Part shown: positions 52,939 through 61,400 of the stretch, piece by piece | Layout: each line of letters starts with the position of its first letter | Numbering within the stretch: position 1 is the first letter of the stretch | Assembly: GCA_017476545.1 (NCBI GenBank) | Contig: JAFUZP010000023.1 | Location: 1 to 64,000 of the forward strand | Source of the DNA: Alloprevotella sp. | GTDB lineage: Bacteria; Bacteroidota; Bacteroidia; Bacteroidales; Bacteroidaceae | Reading direction: 5' to 3' | DNA: 64,000 nt | Notes under the pieces: generated by a model | The model's database searches: none | The model's input: only the letters and a program-made list of their open reading frames with translations | Told to the model about the DNA's origin: nothing | Translations under genes and position numbers: made by a program

Positions 52939-53422
52939 ATTGTTTTTATTATTTTCTCTTTGTTTGTTTCGTCACGAAAAGAGGTTTCGTTTAATCTCAC
53001 CCAGCACGGTTTTGAGGTTTCTGCTTATTTCTTCGTTGCGGAAGCGGATGACGCTGTAGCTCCGGCTTTCAATGAAATGTGTACGCAGGGCATCTTCCCT
53101 TTGTTGCTCTGGAGCGTCGTGATAACCGCCGTCCACCTCTATCACCAAGCGTTTAGACAAGCACACGAAATCTACTATGTAGTCGCCAATGGGATGTTGC
53201 CGTCTGAACTTAAACCCGCAGCCGATGTTTCTGAGTTCCTGCCAAAGAATTGCCTCGTTTTCCGTCATATTGCGACGGTTCTCCTTTGCAAAGCCTTTCA
53301 GCAGTTCATAGCGGTCGGGAGCCGCCGTTTCATATCCGAAACCCATCTGCTGCCTGTTTTCTTGGTCACAAGTGGTATTTACTCCCCTCTCCCGTCGGAG
53401 AGGGGCTGGGGGTGAGGCTGTT
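52861..53422 (-). mobile_element. DUF559 element with 42-bp terminal inverted repeats
   Basis: The ends 52861-52902 and 53381-53422 are inverted copies of each other over 42 bp, differing only at one position and in a 4-nt loop. Each end contains the hairpin CCCCTCTCC-N4-GGAGAGGGG beside TCACCCCC. Between them lies one gene, a DUF559 protein. The outer edge on one side touches the etfB stop codon, and on the other it runs directly into codons for the EtfA core, as if it had been inserted exactly between the two genes. No transposase is present. Confidence 0.75.
52972..53346 (-). CDS. DUF559 endonuclease-like (Vsr-related) protein
   Basis: 124 residues from the ATG at 53346; the frame is open upstream but becomes an Arg/Pro-rich shadow of etfB. 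A restriction-endonuclease-like fold of the DUF559 family: NMTENEAILWQELRN, FKFRRQHPIGDYIVDFVCLS and RLVIEVDGGYHD, where Asp/Glu residues of DYIVDF and IEVDG would form the metal site, then RSYSVIRFRNEEI. Such proteins resemble very-short-patch repair endonucleases, but their role is unknown. It is flanked by inverted repeats and interrupts the etf operon. Confidence 0.85.
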   Translation of the reverse strand: MGFGYETAAPDRYELLKGFAKENRRNMTENEAILWQELRNIGCGFKFRRQHPIGDYIVDFVCLSKRLVIEVDGGYHDAPEQQREDALRTHFIESRSYSVIRFRNEEISRNLKTVLGEIKRNLFS

Positions 53423-54296
53423 AGCCGATAATCTTTTCTTCGAGCAGTTCCTTTATGAGTCCGTTGATGTCCTCGTCGGAGCTGGTGAGGGTCTGGCTTT
53501 CCTTGGCTTGGAAGGCGATGTTCTTCACGGCCTTCACTTTCGTGGGGCTTCCGGCGAGGCCGCATTGTTGCGGGTCGCCGTCCACGTCGGCTACGCTCCA
53601 TTGGTTCAGCGTGAGGTAGGGGCGTTCTGCGTATAGTTTCTCCATGCGTTCGTCCTGTTCTGCGGGGCGTTCCATGGGGCATGTGGCGTATTTGTACTTC
53701 ATGACGCGGCGGGCATCCTGTGGACGGCAGGGCGCGGCGCTACCGTTTACCGTCACCACTACGGGCAGGGGGGCTTCTACGGTTTCTACGCCTCCGTCGA
53801 TGACGCGGCGGATGAGTGCTTTTCCATTCTCCACTTTGAGGATTTCTTCGGCGTAGGTCACCTGGTTGAGGCCGAGTTTCTGAGCTACCTGCGGACCCAC
53901 CTGTGCCGTGTCGCCGTCGATGGCCTGGCGTCCGCCGATGACGATGTCCACATTGCCGATTTTCTGGATAGCCGTGGCGAGGGCGTAGCTCGTGGCCAGC
54001 GTGTCAGCACCTGCAAAGAGACGGTCGGTAAGCAGCCAGCCCGTGTCGGCTCCGCGATAGAGTCCTTGGCGGATGATTTCGCCAGCACGCGGCGGTCCCA
54101 TCGTCAGTACGCCTACGGTGGAGCCCGGGTGCTGCTCTTTCAGTCGCAGCGCCTGTTCCAGCGCGTTCATGTCTTCAGGATTGAAAATGGCGGGCAAGGC
54201 GGCGCGGTTCACCGTTCCTTCGGGTGTCATGGCGTCTGGTCCCACGTTTCTGGTGTCGGGTACTTGCTTGGCAAGTACTACAATCTTCAGGCTCAT
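53421..54296 (-). CDS. etfB: Electron transfer flavoprotein beta subunit
   Basis: 291 residues. Binds AMP and pairs with EtfA to shuttle electrons from acyl-CoA dehydrogenase. MSLKIVVLAKQVPDTRNVG at the start, NPEDMNALEQALRLKE, IVIGGRQAIDGDTAQVGPQV and the C-terminal recognition-like SSDEDINGLIKELLEEKI are seen. The stop codon is the first base triplet outside the DUF559 element. The gene would normally be directly followed by etfA. It has a consensus promoter at 54373-54404. Confidence 0.95.
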   Translation of the reverse strand: MSLKIVVLAKQVPDTRNVGPDAMTPEGTVNRAALPAIFNPEDMNALEQALRLKEQHPGSTVGVLTMGPPRAGEIIRQGLYRGADTGWLLTDRLFAGADTLATSYALATAIQKIGNVDIVIGGRQAIDGDTAQVGPQVAQKLGLNQVTYAEEILKVENGKALIRRVIDGGVETVEAPLPVVVTVNGSAAPCRPQDARRVMKYKYATCPMERPAEQDERMEKLYAERPYLTLNQWSVADVDGDPQQCGLAGSPTKVKAVKNIAFQAKESQTLTSSDEDINGLIKELLEEKIIG

Positions 54297-54372
54297 AATT
54301 CTTGTGTCTGTTGGTGCGCTTGCCCGGCTCTGTCCGTTGGCAATGCGCGTGTTAGCTTTTAATATTTGCGCG

Positions 54373-54404
54373 CAAATTTAGGCAATCCCCCCCATAATCC
54401 CAAA
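54373..54404 (-). promoter_or_regulatory. Promoter of the etf operon
   Basis: Minus-strand TTTG (54401-54404), 20 bp, TAAATTTG (54373-54380): full Bacteroidota consensus. The predicted start is near 54366, giving a leader of about 70 nt. Confidence 0.8.
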
Positions 54405-54446
54405 CGAATTGCGCGTTTTTACGCTAATGTTCCGGGGTAAAAGCAC

Positions 54447-54484
54447 GCAACCCTGCGGTCAGGAAAACCTGACCGCAGGGTTGC
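54447..54484 (-). terminator. Two-unit 22-bp dyad array forming a terminator
   Basis: The perfect 17-bp stem 54447-54463/54468-54484 with loop AAAA lies 46 bp after the coiled-coil lipoprotein gene (minus) and is followed in that direction by GTGCTTTTAC. It is made of two dyad cores exactly 22 bp apart, CAACCCTGCGGTCA at 54448 and TGACCGCAGGGTTG at 54470, i.e. members of the TAACCC family that are reverse complements of each other. Confidence 0.8.
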
Positions 54485-54530
54485 GGTGGCTGGGAGTAGG
54501 GCAGGAGGAGGGGGTATCCGTTGGTGCGCC

Positions 54531-55445
54531 TTATTTCTCCATAGTTACACTGCCCGTACCGATGAGCTGGCCGTCGCAGAAGATATGGGCGGTGTATTTG
54601 CCGCCACCGAGGAATTCTGCGGTAGGGATATAGAGCTGGACGCGCTGTTCCTGCCCTGTGTATTCGATGGTCTTCTGTGCGGAGCATTCCAGCGTGCGGT
54701 TTTCGTAGCGGAAGCTGCCCGCTACTCCCAACACGCTCTGGTTGGGCTTGAGCAGGCGGACGTAAACGGTTTTGTTCCCCGTCTTGGCCGTAACGTTTCG
54801 GGTAATGGTGAAGGCGAGGGAGAAGCTCTTGATGTCTTTGGACTTGGATGCGGGTTTGCTGTTCTTTTTGAGCGGCGTGAGTACGATGCCGGTAGCGTTG
54901 AGTTGTGCGGCGATTTCCACTTTTTCGTTGAGCTGCTGGTTGCGTTCGGCCAGGCCCGTGTTTTCCTGGCGGGTGCGTTCGGCATCTGCCCGTGCTGCAT
55001 CGCGCTCGGTTGTGAGGGCGATGTTGCGCTGTTGAAGGGAGTCCACCTGCCGTACATAGTCGCGCAAGACAGCACGTACGGTCTCCAGCTCCTTCTTGAG
55101 CCGGATTATTTCGGCGGCATCGGCACTTTTCTCGTTTTTCAGCTTACGTATCTCCCCGAGGAGACGCTCTGCCCGTTGCTGTTCGCGGTTGAGGCGGGCA
55201 ACGAGTGAGTCGTCCTTTACGCCCCGCTTCATCTCGTCGTACTGGTGGGCAAAGTCGGCGTACTGGTTCTCCATCTCGCGGCGGTCGAGTTCGGCGAGCT
55301 GCCGTAGTTCCGCGAGTTCCTTCTCGCGCTCGGCGAGGAGGCGTTCCGTTTCAGCCTTCTTGCTGCCGTCCGTGCAGGCGGATAGGGCGGCGACGGCGGC
55401 GAGGATCAGTGTGGCGTAAGGGTAGGGGGGCTTACGGTGTATCAT
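54531..55445 (-). CDS. Coiled-coil lipoprotein
   Basis: 304 residues from the ATG at 55445; an ATG at 55484 overlaps the end of ilvE. The signal peptide ends in a lipobox (LSAC, Cys about residue 24). A long coiled coil (about 30-170) rich in Glu/Arg/Lys heptads (AERLLGEIRKLKNEKSADAA) is followed by a beta-rich C-terminal domain (about 185-304). Anchored in the inner or outer membrane and facing the periplasm. Not recognised as a named family. Confidence 0.75.
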   Translation of the reverse strand: MIHRKPPYPYATLILAAVAALSACTDGSKKAETERLLAEREKELAELRQLAELDRREMENQYADFAHQYDEMKRGVKDDSLVARLNREQQRAERLLGEIRKLKNEKSADAAEIIRLKKELETVRAVLRDYVRQVDSLQQRNIALTTERDAARADAERTRQENTGLAERNQQLNEKVEIAAQLNATGIVLTPLKKNSKPASKSKDIKSFSLAFTITRNVTAKTGNKTVYVRLLKPNQSVLGVAGSFRYENRTLECSAQKTIEYTGQEQRVQLYIPTAEFLGGGKYTAHIFCDGQLIGTGSVTMEK

Positions 55446-55462
55446 GGCGGAGCGGGTAGGGG

Positions 55463-56485
55463 TTAGTCGAGTACGGTTATCCATCCGTGTGTGTCGGGCA
55501 GGATGCCGTACTGGATGTTGCGCAGCGTCGTATAGAGGCGCTCGCTGAGCGGACCGGGGCGTCCGTCCTTGGCGATTTGGTAGCTGAGACCGCGCACGGG
55601 GTCGTCAATGCGGTTGATGGGGCTGATGACGGCGGCCGTGCCGCAGGCTCCTGCCTCCTCGAAGGTGGCAAGCTCTTCCTCGGGGACGGGGCGCACCTCA
55701 ACCTTCATGCCCAGGTCGCGGGCAATTTGCTGGAGGGTGATGTTCGTGATGGAGGGGAGGATGGACGTGGACTTGGGCGTGATATAAGTGTTGTCCTTGA
55801 TACCGAAGAAATTGGCCGCGCCACATTCGTCTATGTACTTCTTCTCTTTCGCGTCAAGGTAGAACTCGCCGGCGTAACCCGCCTCGTGCGCCTCCTTGTT
55901 TGCCCGGAGGCTGGCGGCGTAGTTCCCGCCCACTTTGTAGCAGCCCGTGCCTAGCGGAGCCGCGCGGTCGTAGTTGCGGACGATGACGTAGTTGTTCGTG
56001 GCAAATCCCCCTTTGAAGTAGGGGCCGACAGGCGAGACGAACATGACGGCCATGTACTCTGCCGACGGCCTCACGCCGACACGGGGCGAAGTGCCGATGA
56101 GCAGCGGGCGGATATAGAGCGCGGCACCGCTCTCGTACGGCGGGATGAAGCGTTCGTTGAGCTTCACCACGCGGCGCACCATCTCGCAGAAGATGTCCGT
56201 TGGCAGTTCGGCCATCACCGTGCCACGGCAGGAACGTTGCAGCCTGTCGGCGTTTTCCTCCATGCGGAATATGCGGATGCGGCCGTCCGGGCAGCGGAAA
56301 GCCTTGAGCCCCTCAAAGGCCTCTTGGCCGTAGTGCAGGCAGGAGGCCGCCATATGTAGGCTGATGTTTGTGTCGGAGGTCTCTTCAATGGCACTCCACT
56401 CGCCGTCACGGTAATAGCAGCGGACGTTGAAGTCTGTCGGATAGTAGCTGAAGGACAGCTCGGACCAGTTTATGTCAGGTGTCAT
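55463..56485 (-). CDS. ilvE: Branched-chain amino acid aminotransferase
   Basis: 340 residues from the ATG at 56485 (MTPDINWSEL); the frame is open 30 codons upstream but would include the promoter. PLP fold type IV: HYGQEAFEGLKAF, YIRPLLIGTSPRVGV, YKVGGNYAAS with the PLP Lys, YIDECGAANFFGI and EEAGACGTAAVISPI. It catalyses the last step of Val, Leu and Ile synthesis. It is followed by the lipoprotein gene, 17 bp later. Confidence 0.95.
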   Translation of the reverse strand: MTPDINWSELSFSYYPTDFNVRCYYRDGEWSAIEETSDTNISLHMAASCLHYGQEAFEGLKAFRCPDGRIRIFRMEENADRLQRSCRGTVMAELPTDIFCEMVRRVVKLNERFIPPYESGAALYIRPLLIGTSPRVGVRPSAEYMAVMFVSPVGPYFKGGFATNNYVIVRNYDRAAPLGTGCYKVGGNYAASLRANKEAHEAGYAGEFYLDAKEKKYIDECGAANFFGIKDNTYITPKSTSILPSITNITLQQIARDLGMKVEVRPVPEEELATFEEAGACGTAAVISPINRIDDPVRGLSYQIAKDGRPGPLSERLYTTLRNIQYGILPDTHGWITVLD

Positions 56486-56517
56486 GTGGCAGTATCTGAT
56501 ATGTAAGGTTTGCCCTG

Positions 56518-56548
56518 CGAAGTTAGCGCAAAGCAGGAAAAGGGCAAA
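56518..56548 (-). promoter_or_regulatory. Promoter of ilvE
   Basis: Minus-strand TTTG (56545-56548), 19 bp, TAACTTCG (56518-56525), one mismatch from TAnnTTTG. The leader would be only about 26 nt, so there is no room for a leader peptide here. Confidence 0.65.
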
Positions 56549-56656
56549 ATCTGTGCGCCAAAAAATGCGTGACACGGCTTTCTATACCTTAAATATATAT
56601 GCGCGCGGGTGCGCGAGGCGGCACGTGCGGGAACTTGCCGTGGGCGGTGGAGAAAC

Positions 56657-56758
56657 CGCCCCTATGGTTGCGTTGAACTATCCCTAGGGTCGCGGCAAAC
56701 TAACCGCAGGGTTACGGCGGACTAACCGCAGGGTTAGGAAAAACTGCCTGCAGGATTG
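56657..56758 (+). repeat. 22-bp periodic dyad array, TAACCC family, 5 units
   Basis: Cores start at 56657, 56679, 56701, 56723 and 56745, exactly 22 bp apart. The third and fourth are identical (TAACCGCAGGGTTA); the outer ones are degenerate (CGCCCCTATGGTTG, TATCCCTAGGGTCG, TGCCTGCAGGATTG). Spacers resemble CGGCGAAC. It lies in the divergent gap between the ilvE and exbB promoters. Bases 56759-56922 show nothing else I recognise. Confidence 0.88.
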
Positions 56759-56922
56759 CGGGGGGCGAAGGCTGGAGCAGCGCATCTTTTCCCGTCCGGA
56801 AAGTCATTCGTTTCGCGGGATAAGCGGCTCGGCGTGCAGAGGGAGGAAGAGGCGGACGCCCAGGCAGTCTTTTGGTACGGCGGCTTTTCCTCCGTCCGCC
56901 CCAAAAAAAATTACGCCAAGGC

Positions 56923-56954
56923 TTGTTTCGTCCGCATTTTAATTCCTATCTTTG
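56923..56954 (+). promoter_or_regulatory. Promoter of the exbB-tonB operon
   Basis: TTG (56923-56925), 21 bp, TATCTTTG (56947-56954). The leader to the exbB ATG is about 97 nt. Confidence 0.7.
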
Positions 56955-57056
56955 CCTTGCAGTTGTGTACCCCGTCCGGCGCACGGCCGGATTGGTACAG
57001 ACTAAAAGGATTGAAAACCAACAAACTCTAACACCAAACTTAAATTCAACAAAACA

Positions 57057-57926
57057 ATGGCAACTACAAATGCTACTGCACCTAAGAGTGCGCCCAAGGC
57101 TAAGAAACAAGCAGAAGGTTTCAAAGGCATCAAGTCCGGTCTCGCAGTCATCGCTTGCTGCGCTGTGATCGCTGTGTGTGTTTACCTCTTCCTTTTCGGT
57201 GAGGCCTCCCACTTCCAGAACCCCGATGCAGCATTCTCCATTTTCGGACAGGCTGACTGGGAACCTGTGGTAGGTGACTTGATGGGTACCGTCTATAAAG
57301 GTGGATTTATTGTACCTATCATCTGGACGCTCCTCTTCACGGTCCTCGCGCTTTCCATCGAGCGCTTCTTTGCCATCAAGACGGCTTATGGCAAGACAAG
57401 CCTGGCCAAGTTCGTCGAGAACATCAAGGCAGCTCTCCGTACCAACGACCTCCAGAAAGCCCAGCAGCTCTGCGACGCACAGCGCGGTTCTGTGGCAAAT
57501 GTTGTAGGCGCTACGCTCGCAACTTACAAGGAGATGGAAGCGAACGCCGGACTCAGCAAGGAGCAGAAAGTGCTCGCCATCCAGAAGTCCCTCGAAGAGG
57601 CTACAGCTCTTGAAATGCCCACCATGCAAGAGAACCTCCCCATCATCGGTACCATCGTGACGCTCGGTACGCTGACCGGTCTGCTCGGTACGGTTATCGG
57701 TATGATCAAGTCCTTCTCCGCCATGGGTGGTGAAGGTGGTGCTGACTCCGCAGCCCTGTCAACCGGTATCTCCGAGGCACTCGTGAATACGGCCTCCGGT
57801 ATCGCAACGGGTGCTGCCGCTGTTATCTCCTATAACTACTTCACGAATAAGATTGACCGCCTGACCTTCGCCTTGGACGAGGTAGGTTTCTCTATCGTAC
57901 AGACTTTCAACGCAACGCACGAGTAA
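57057..57926 (+). CDS. exbB: MotA/TolQ/ExbB proton channel protein
   Basis: 289 residues. Three membrane helices (about 28-47, 80-105 and 190-260 with two segments), including IIGTIVTLGTLTGLLGTVIG and the conserved GISEALVNTASGIATGAAAV. It forms the pentameric proton channel that with ExbD energises TonB. The Lys-rich N-terminus (KSAPKAKKQAEGFKGIKSG) is cytoplasmic. First gene of the TonB energising operon. Confidence 0.95.
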   Translation: MATTNATAPKSAPKAKKQAEGFKGIKSGLAVIACCAVIAVCVYLFLFGEASHFQNPDAAFSIFGQADWEPVVGDLMGTVYKGGFIVPIIWTLLFTVLALSIERFFAIKTAYGKTSLAKFVENIKAALRTNDLQKAQQLCDAQRGSVANVVGATLATYKEMEANAGLSKEQKVLAIQKSLEEATALEMPTMQENLPIIGTIVTLGTLTGLLGTVIGMIKSFSAMGGEGGADSAALSTGISEALVNTASGIATGAAAVISYNYFTNKIDRLTFALDEVGFSIVQTFNATHE

Positions 57927-58022
57927 TCATAATTAAGGTACTGGGGCTTCTTCGGTCCGGCCGGGTGCGGCAGTCAGCCGTGACTCCACCGGCCAGCCGG
58001 AAACCTCGAAAGCAAATTAACA

Positions 58023-58667
58023 ATGGGACGATTTAAAATCAAAAAACAAGACACATTCATCGACATGACGCCGATGAGTGATGTCATGGTCCTGCTGCTT
58101 ACCTTCTTTATGCTCACCGCGACGTTCGTGAAGGAAGAACCTATTCAGGTTCAAACCCCGGGCTCCGTCTCCGAAATCAAGATTCCCGAAAAGAACCTCC
58201 TGACTATTTTCGTACAGAGTGTAGCTGGAGTCGGAGAGGAAGGGGCCACAGGGAAAGTCTTCATGACGATGGATAACGAGTCGAACCTCAGTGCGCTCCT
58301 TGACAAGATGGAGGAGAGTGGCGCTCTCTCTGGGCTCACCCCCGAACAGAAGAGGGCTTTCGCCGCCGCACCCACGTTCGGTTTCCCCCTCAACCAGATG
58401 AAGACGTGGCTCAGCCCCGAGAACGAAGGGAAGCGTAGCGAGTTGCTCCATCTGGAGTCCGCAGGCATTCCCTGCGACTCCACGAACGACGAGCTGAAGG
58501 TATGGGTGCAGGCAGCGCGCGATGCCTGTGGCAGTGATATGCGCATCGCTATTAAGGCCGATGCGACCACGCCCTACGCTATTATTAAGAAAGTCATGGA
58601 CTCACTCCGCTCTATCCACGAGAACCGTTATAACCTCATAACGAACCTCAAAGGCGCGGACGACTAA
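58023..58667 (+). CDS. exbD: ExbD/TolR family protein (first copy)
   Basis: 214 residues. Near the N-terminus DTFIDMTPMSDVMVLLLTFF holds the proton-carrying Asp at the start of the single membrane helix; the periplasmic domain follows. An insert of about 70 residues (FAAAPTFGFPLNQMK region) makes it longer than E. coli ExbD (141). The 96-bp gap before it contains a GC-rich hairpin but no gene. Confidence 0.92.
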   Translation: MGRFKIKKQDTFIDMTPMSDVMVLLLTFFMLTATFVKEEPIQVQTPGSVSEIKIPEKNLLTIFVQSVAGVGEEGATGKVFMTMDNESNLSALLDKMEESGALSGLTPEQKRAFAAAPTFGFPLNQMKTWLSPENEGKRSELLHLESAGIPCDSTNDELKVWVQAARDACGSDMRIAIKADATTPYAIIKKVMDSLRSIHENRYNLITNLKGADD

Positions 58668-58679
58668 AAAGAGAATGTT

Positions 58680-59297
58680 ATGGCAAAGGAAAAAGCATCA
58701 AAGCAGAAAAAGATGAATGCCCGCGTCGACTTCACGCCGATGGTGGACATGATCATGTTGCTCGTGACGTTCTTCATGCTCTGTACTACGCTCTTGAAGC
58801 CTCAGACGATGGAAATCGCGATGCCGTCCGATAAGGAAGACATCAATGAGGAGCAGCGTAGCCAGATCGCAGAGTCCAAGGCAATCACCATCCTCGTGGA
58901 CGAGGGACGGACTGTGTACTACTTCAAGGGGAAACCCACCGATGACAACCTTGAGAAGAGTGCGTTCGGAAAAGACGGCATCCGCGCCGTCCTGATGGAC
59001 GCCAACGCCGAGGCGGTCAAGAAAGTGCAGGCGCTCAAGGAGAAGTACCAGAAGAAAATGTCCTCTAACCTCGGGGAGGAGCTGAAGCTCAAGGAGCAAT
59101 ATAAAGAAGAGCTGGACGAGATACGCGACGGTGACGATACGCCAAACGTCATCATCAAGATTTCAGAGAAAGCTGTCTATAAGGACCAGATTGACATACT
59201 GGACGAGATGCAAATCTGCAACATCGGTAAGTACGTCATAGATAATTTCAAACCGGAGGACAAGGCTAAGATTGATGCCAAGTTCGGCGGCAAGTAA
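58680..59297 (+). CDS. exbD: ExbD/TolR family protein (second copy)
   Basis: 205 residues. MNARVDFTPMVDMIMLLVTF gives the conserved Asp and membrane helix. The periplasmic part is highly charged (KEKYQKKMSSNLGEELKLKE) and ends like ExbD. Two exbD genes in tandem are usual in Bacteroidota TonB operons. It lies 12 bp after the first copy. Confidence 0.92.
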   Translation: MAKEKASKQKKMNARVDFTPMVDMIMLLVTFFMLCTTLLKPQTMEIAMPSDKEDINEEQRSQIAESKAITILVDEGRTVYYFKGKPTDDNLEKSAFGKDGIRAVLMDANAEAVKKVQALKEKYQKKMSSNLGEELKLKEQYKEELDEIRDGDDTPNVIIKISEKAVYKDQIDILDEMQICNIGKYVIDNFKPEDKAKIDAKFGGK

Positions 59298-59321
59298 GCG
59301 TAACGATAAGAAGGATAAGAC

Positions 59322-60197
59322 ATGTCTAAGATCAATTTAACAGCAAAAGATTGGTGCGACTTGGTATTCGAAGGCCGTAACAAAGAGTACGGTGCTTATC
59401 GTATGCGCGCCTTGCATGGCAAGCGTCAGCTCCGTGCAGTGGTCATCCTGCTTCTGGCTCTCGCGGGCATCGTTGCGTTCTTGTTGGCCAAGAACGCCGT
59501 GGCCGAGATGATGAGCGCGAATTTAGGTGATAACGAACAAGTCACCGAGATGCGTGAGCTCAAGAAAGAAGACCCGAAGAAGGAAGAGAAAAAGGTCGAA
59601 AAGCCCAAGGAGCAGGAACAGCCCAAGGTGCAGGAAGTCCAGGTACGCAACACCATCCAGATGGTGGTGCCGAAGATTGTGGACGACGACAAGGTGGACC
59701 ACACCAAGGAGCTCAAGTCGCAGAAGGAGTTGAAAGACAGTAAGGCTGCCATCGGTATTCAGAATATCATCACTGGCTCCGATGTCGGCAAGTTTACCGA
59801 AGACCTGAAGGAAGGCCAGCAGGCCAGTAACCGTAACACTCCGCCCGTTGCTGTGGAGCAGAAGGTGGAGAAGATGGAAGTGCAGGACAACAACGTCGTG
59901 GACGTGCCTGCCAGCTTCCCTGGCGGTGAGGCTGCTCTGCGCGCTTTCGTGGGTAAGAACACCGTGTATCCCGAAATCGCCCTCGAGCAGGGCTTGCAGG
60001 GTACGGTTACACTCCGCTTCAAGGTGGACGTGGACGGCTCTATCAGCGCGGTTACCGTAAAGAAGAGTCTCTCCCGCGAGTGCGACAAGGCCGCTATGGA
60101 CGTGGTGAAGAAGCTCCCGCGCTTCACGCCCGCAAAGACCAACGGCCACCCCGTGCCCGTATGGTTCACACTTCCTGTAAACTTCAAGATTCAGTAA
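59322..60197 (+). CDS. tonB: TonB energy transducer
   Basis: 291 residues. A cytoplasmic start (KDWCDLVFEGRNKEYGAYRM, a segment typical of Bacteroidota TonB), one membrane helix (about 36-55), a Lys/Glu/Pro spacer (about 75-110) and the C-terminal TonB domain (about 200-291) with PGGEAALRAFVGKNTVYPE, GLQGTVTLRFKVDVDGSI and VVKKLPRFTPAK. It spans the periplasm to outer-membrane receptors such as the one at 36338. Confidence 0.95.
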   Translation: MSKINLTAKDWCDLVFEGRNKEYGAYRMRALHGKRQLRAVVILLLALAGIVAFLLAKNAVAEMMSANLGDNEQVTEMRELKKEDPKKEEKKVEKPKEQEQPKVQEVQVRNTIQMVVPKIVDDDKVDHTKELKSQKELKDSKAAIGIQNIITGSDVGKFTEDLKEGQQASNRNTPPVAVEQKVEKMEVQDNNVVDVPASFPGGEAALRAFVGKNTVYPEIALEQGLQGTVTLRFKVDVDGSISAVTVKKSLSRECDKAAMDVVKKLPRFTPAKTNGHPVPVWFTLPVNFKIQ

Positions 60198-60318
60198 TAA
60201 CTGACTGGTACGGACTGGGGGACGGACGGAGCGGCGCAGGCCGTCTCTTCCGTCCCTCTTTCTTTTCGGGCGTTCCCGCAGCTGGGGCTGTCCGCCATTA
60301 TTGCGAAACCGATTATTT

Positions 60319-61251
60319 ATGAACAAGAAAATCATCCCTTTCCTGCTCGGCCTTTCTGTCCTGCTGCTTGTGGCGTGCGGGAAGAGGCCTGCGCACGGCT
60401 GGCTCAACGAAGACGATGTGCGTATCGCCATTGACGCCACCTTCCGCCCCATCATGGAGGAACAGCTCCAGCAGTTCTCCATGCTCCATCCCACCGCGCA
60501 GCTCAAGCCCCTCTATTGCAGCGAGGACTCCGCCCTGCGCCTGCTTGTTGCCGACAGCCTGAGCTCTTGCGTGGCCACTCGCAAGCTCAAGCCCTCGGAA
60601 CTGGACGTTGTACACAGCCGCCGCCACACCGCACGGCAAGAACTCATCGCCACCGATGCCTTTGCCCTTATCGTCAGCCGCAACTGTCCCGATACCCTCA
60701 TCACGCTTGATGAGGTGAAAGGTATCGTCTCCGGGCGCATTACGCGCTGGGAGCAGCTGGCCGGATCCTCGCGCCGGGGCGAGCTTAAACTCCTCTTCGA
60801 CCACAGTGGCAGCAGCACCGTCCGCTATATGCGCGACTCCCTCTGCTCTGGGGCTGAGTTGCAGGGTAATGTTTTTGCACAAGGCAGCAGCGAGGCCGTC
60901 ATAGACTTTGTCCGGGACAGCTCCGATGTCATCGGCGTAGTCGGGGTGGACTGGCTACGCAAGGGAAATTCCGCCACGCTCACCGATTTCGGCGGGCTTC
61001 CCGTTCGCGTGATGCTCGTGCAGCGCGATGCCTCCAGCTACTACCGCCGTCCCTACCAGTACTATATCGGTACGGGCGAGTACCCCCTCACCCGCTCCGT
61101 TTATGCCATCACCACCGACCCGCGCCAGCGTTCCCAAGAGAAGCTCCTCTGGCACTGGCTAAAGGAACAGAAGGGGCAGCTCATCTTCTGCAACAATTCG
61201 CAGCTGCTGCCCATGATGCCCGTGCAGGTGAAAGCCGTCAAGGTGAAGTAG
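60319..61251 (+). CDS. PstS-like substrate-binding lipoprotein
   Basis: 310 residues from the ATG at 60319; a TTG at 60301 is less likely. Lipobox LLVACG (Cys about residue 21), then a periplasmic-binding-protein-like fold with TDAFALIVSRNC, LDEVKGIVSGRITRWEQL and DHSGSSTVRYMRDSL, which resemble phosphate-binding PstS. No ABC transporter genes follow; in Bacteroidales this gene regularly sits behind tonB, so its role is probably linked to the TonB system rather than to a classical Pst transporter. Confidence 0.85.
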   Translation: MNKKIIPFLLGLSVLLLVACGKRPAHGWLNEDDVRIAIDATFRPIMEEQLQQFSMLHPTAQLKPLYCSEDSALRLLVADSLSSCVATRKLKPSELDVVHSRRHTARQELIATDAFALIVSRNCPDTLITLDEVKGIVSGRITRWEQLAGSSRRGELKLLFDHSGSSTVRYMRDSLCSGAELQGNVFAQGSSEAVIDFVRDSSDVIGVVGVDWLRKGNSATLTDFGGLPVRVMLVQRDASSYYRRPYQYYIGTGEYPLTRSVYAITTDPRQRSQEKLLWHWLKEQKGQLIFCNNSQLLPMMPVQVKAVKVK

Positions 61252-61400
61252 GTGGTTCCGGCAAGCAGTCCGACATTCCTTCCTCTACCGCCTGATACTC
61301 GCCGACCCTCGGCGGCAGAGCAGCACGGACAGGATTTTCGCCTGCAAACTCTGCGGTGGCGGCTTCGGGACGCATCCGTCCCGGGCTGTCCCGGGTGCGC

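Noticed and set aside
52972-53682. A longer DUF559 protein of 236 residues
   Set aside because: The N-terminal part is an Arg/Pro/His-rich shadow of etfB and crosses the terminal repeat; family homology starts after the ATG at 53346.
57927-58022. A small RNA or terminator between exbB and the first exbD
   Set aside because: A GC-rich inverted repeat is present but has no T-run or promoter, and exbB and exbD must be co-transcribed; at most a processing hairpin.
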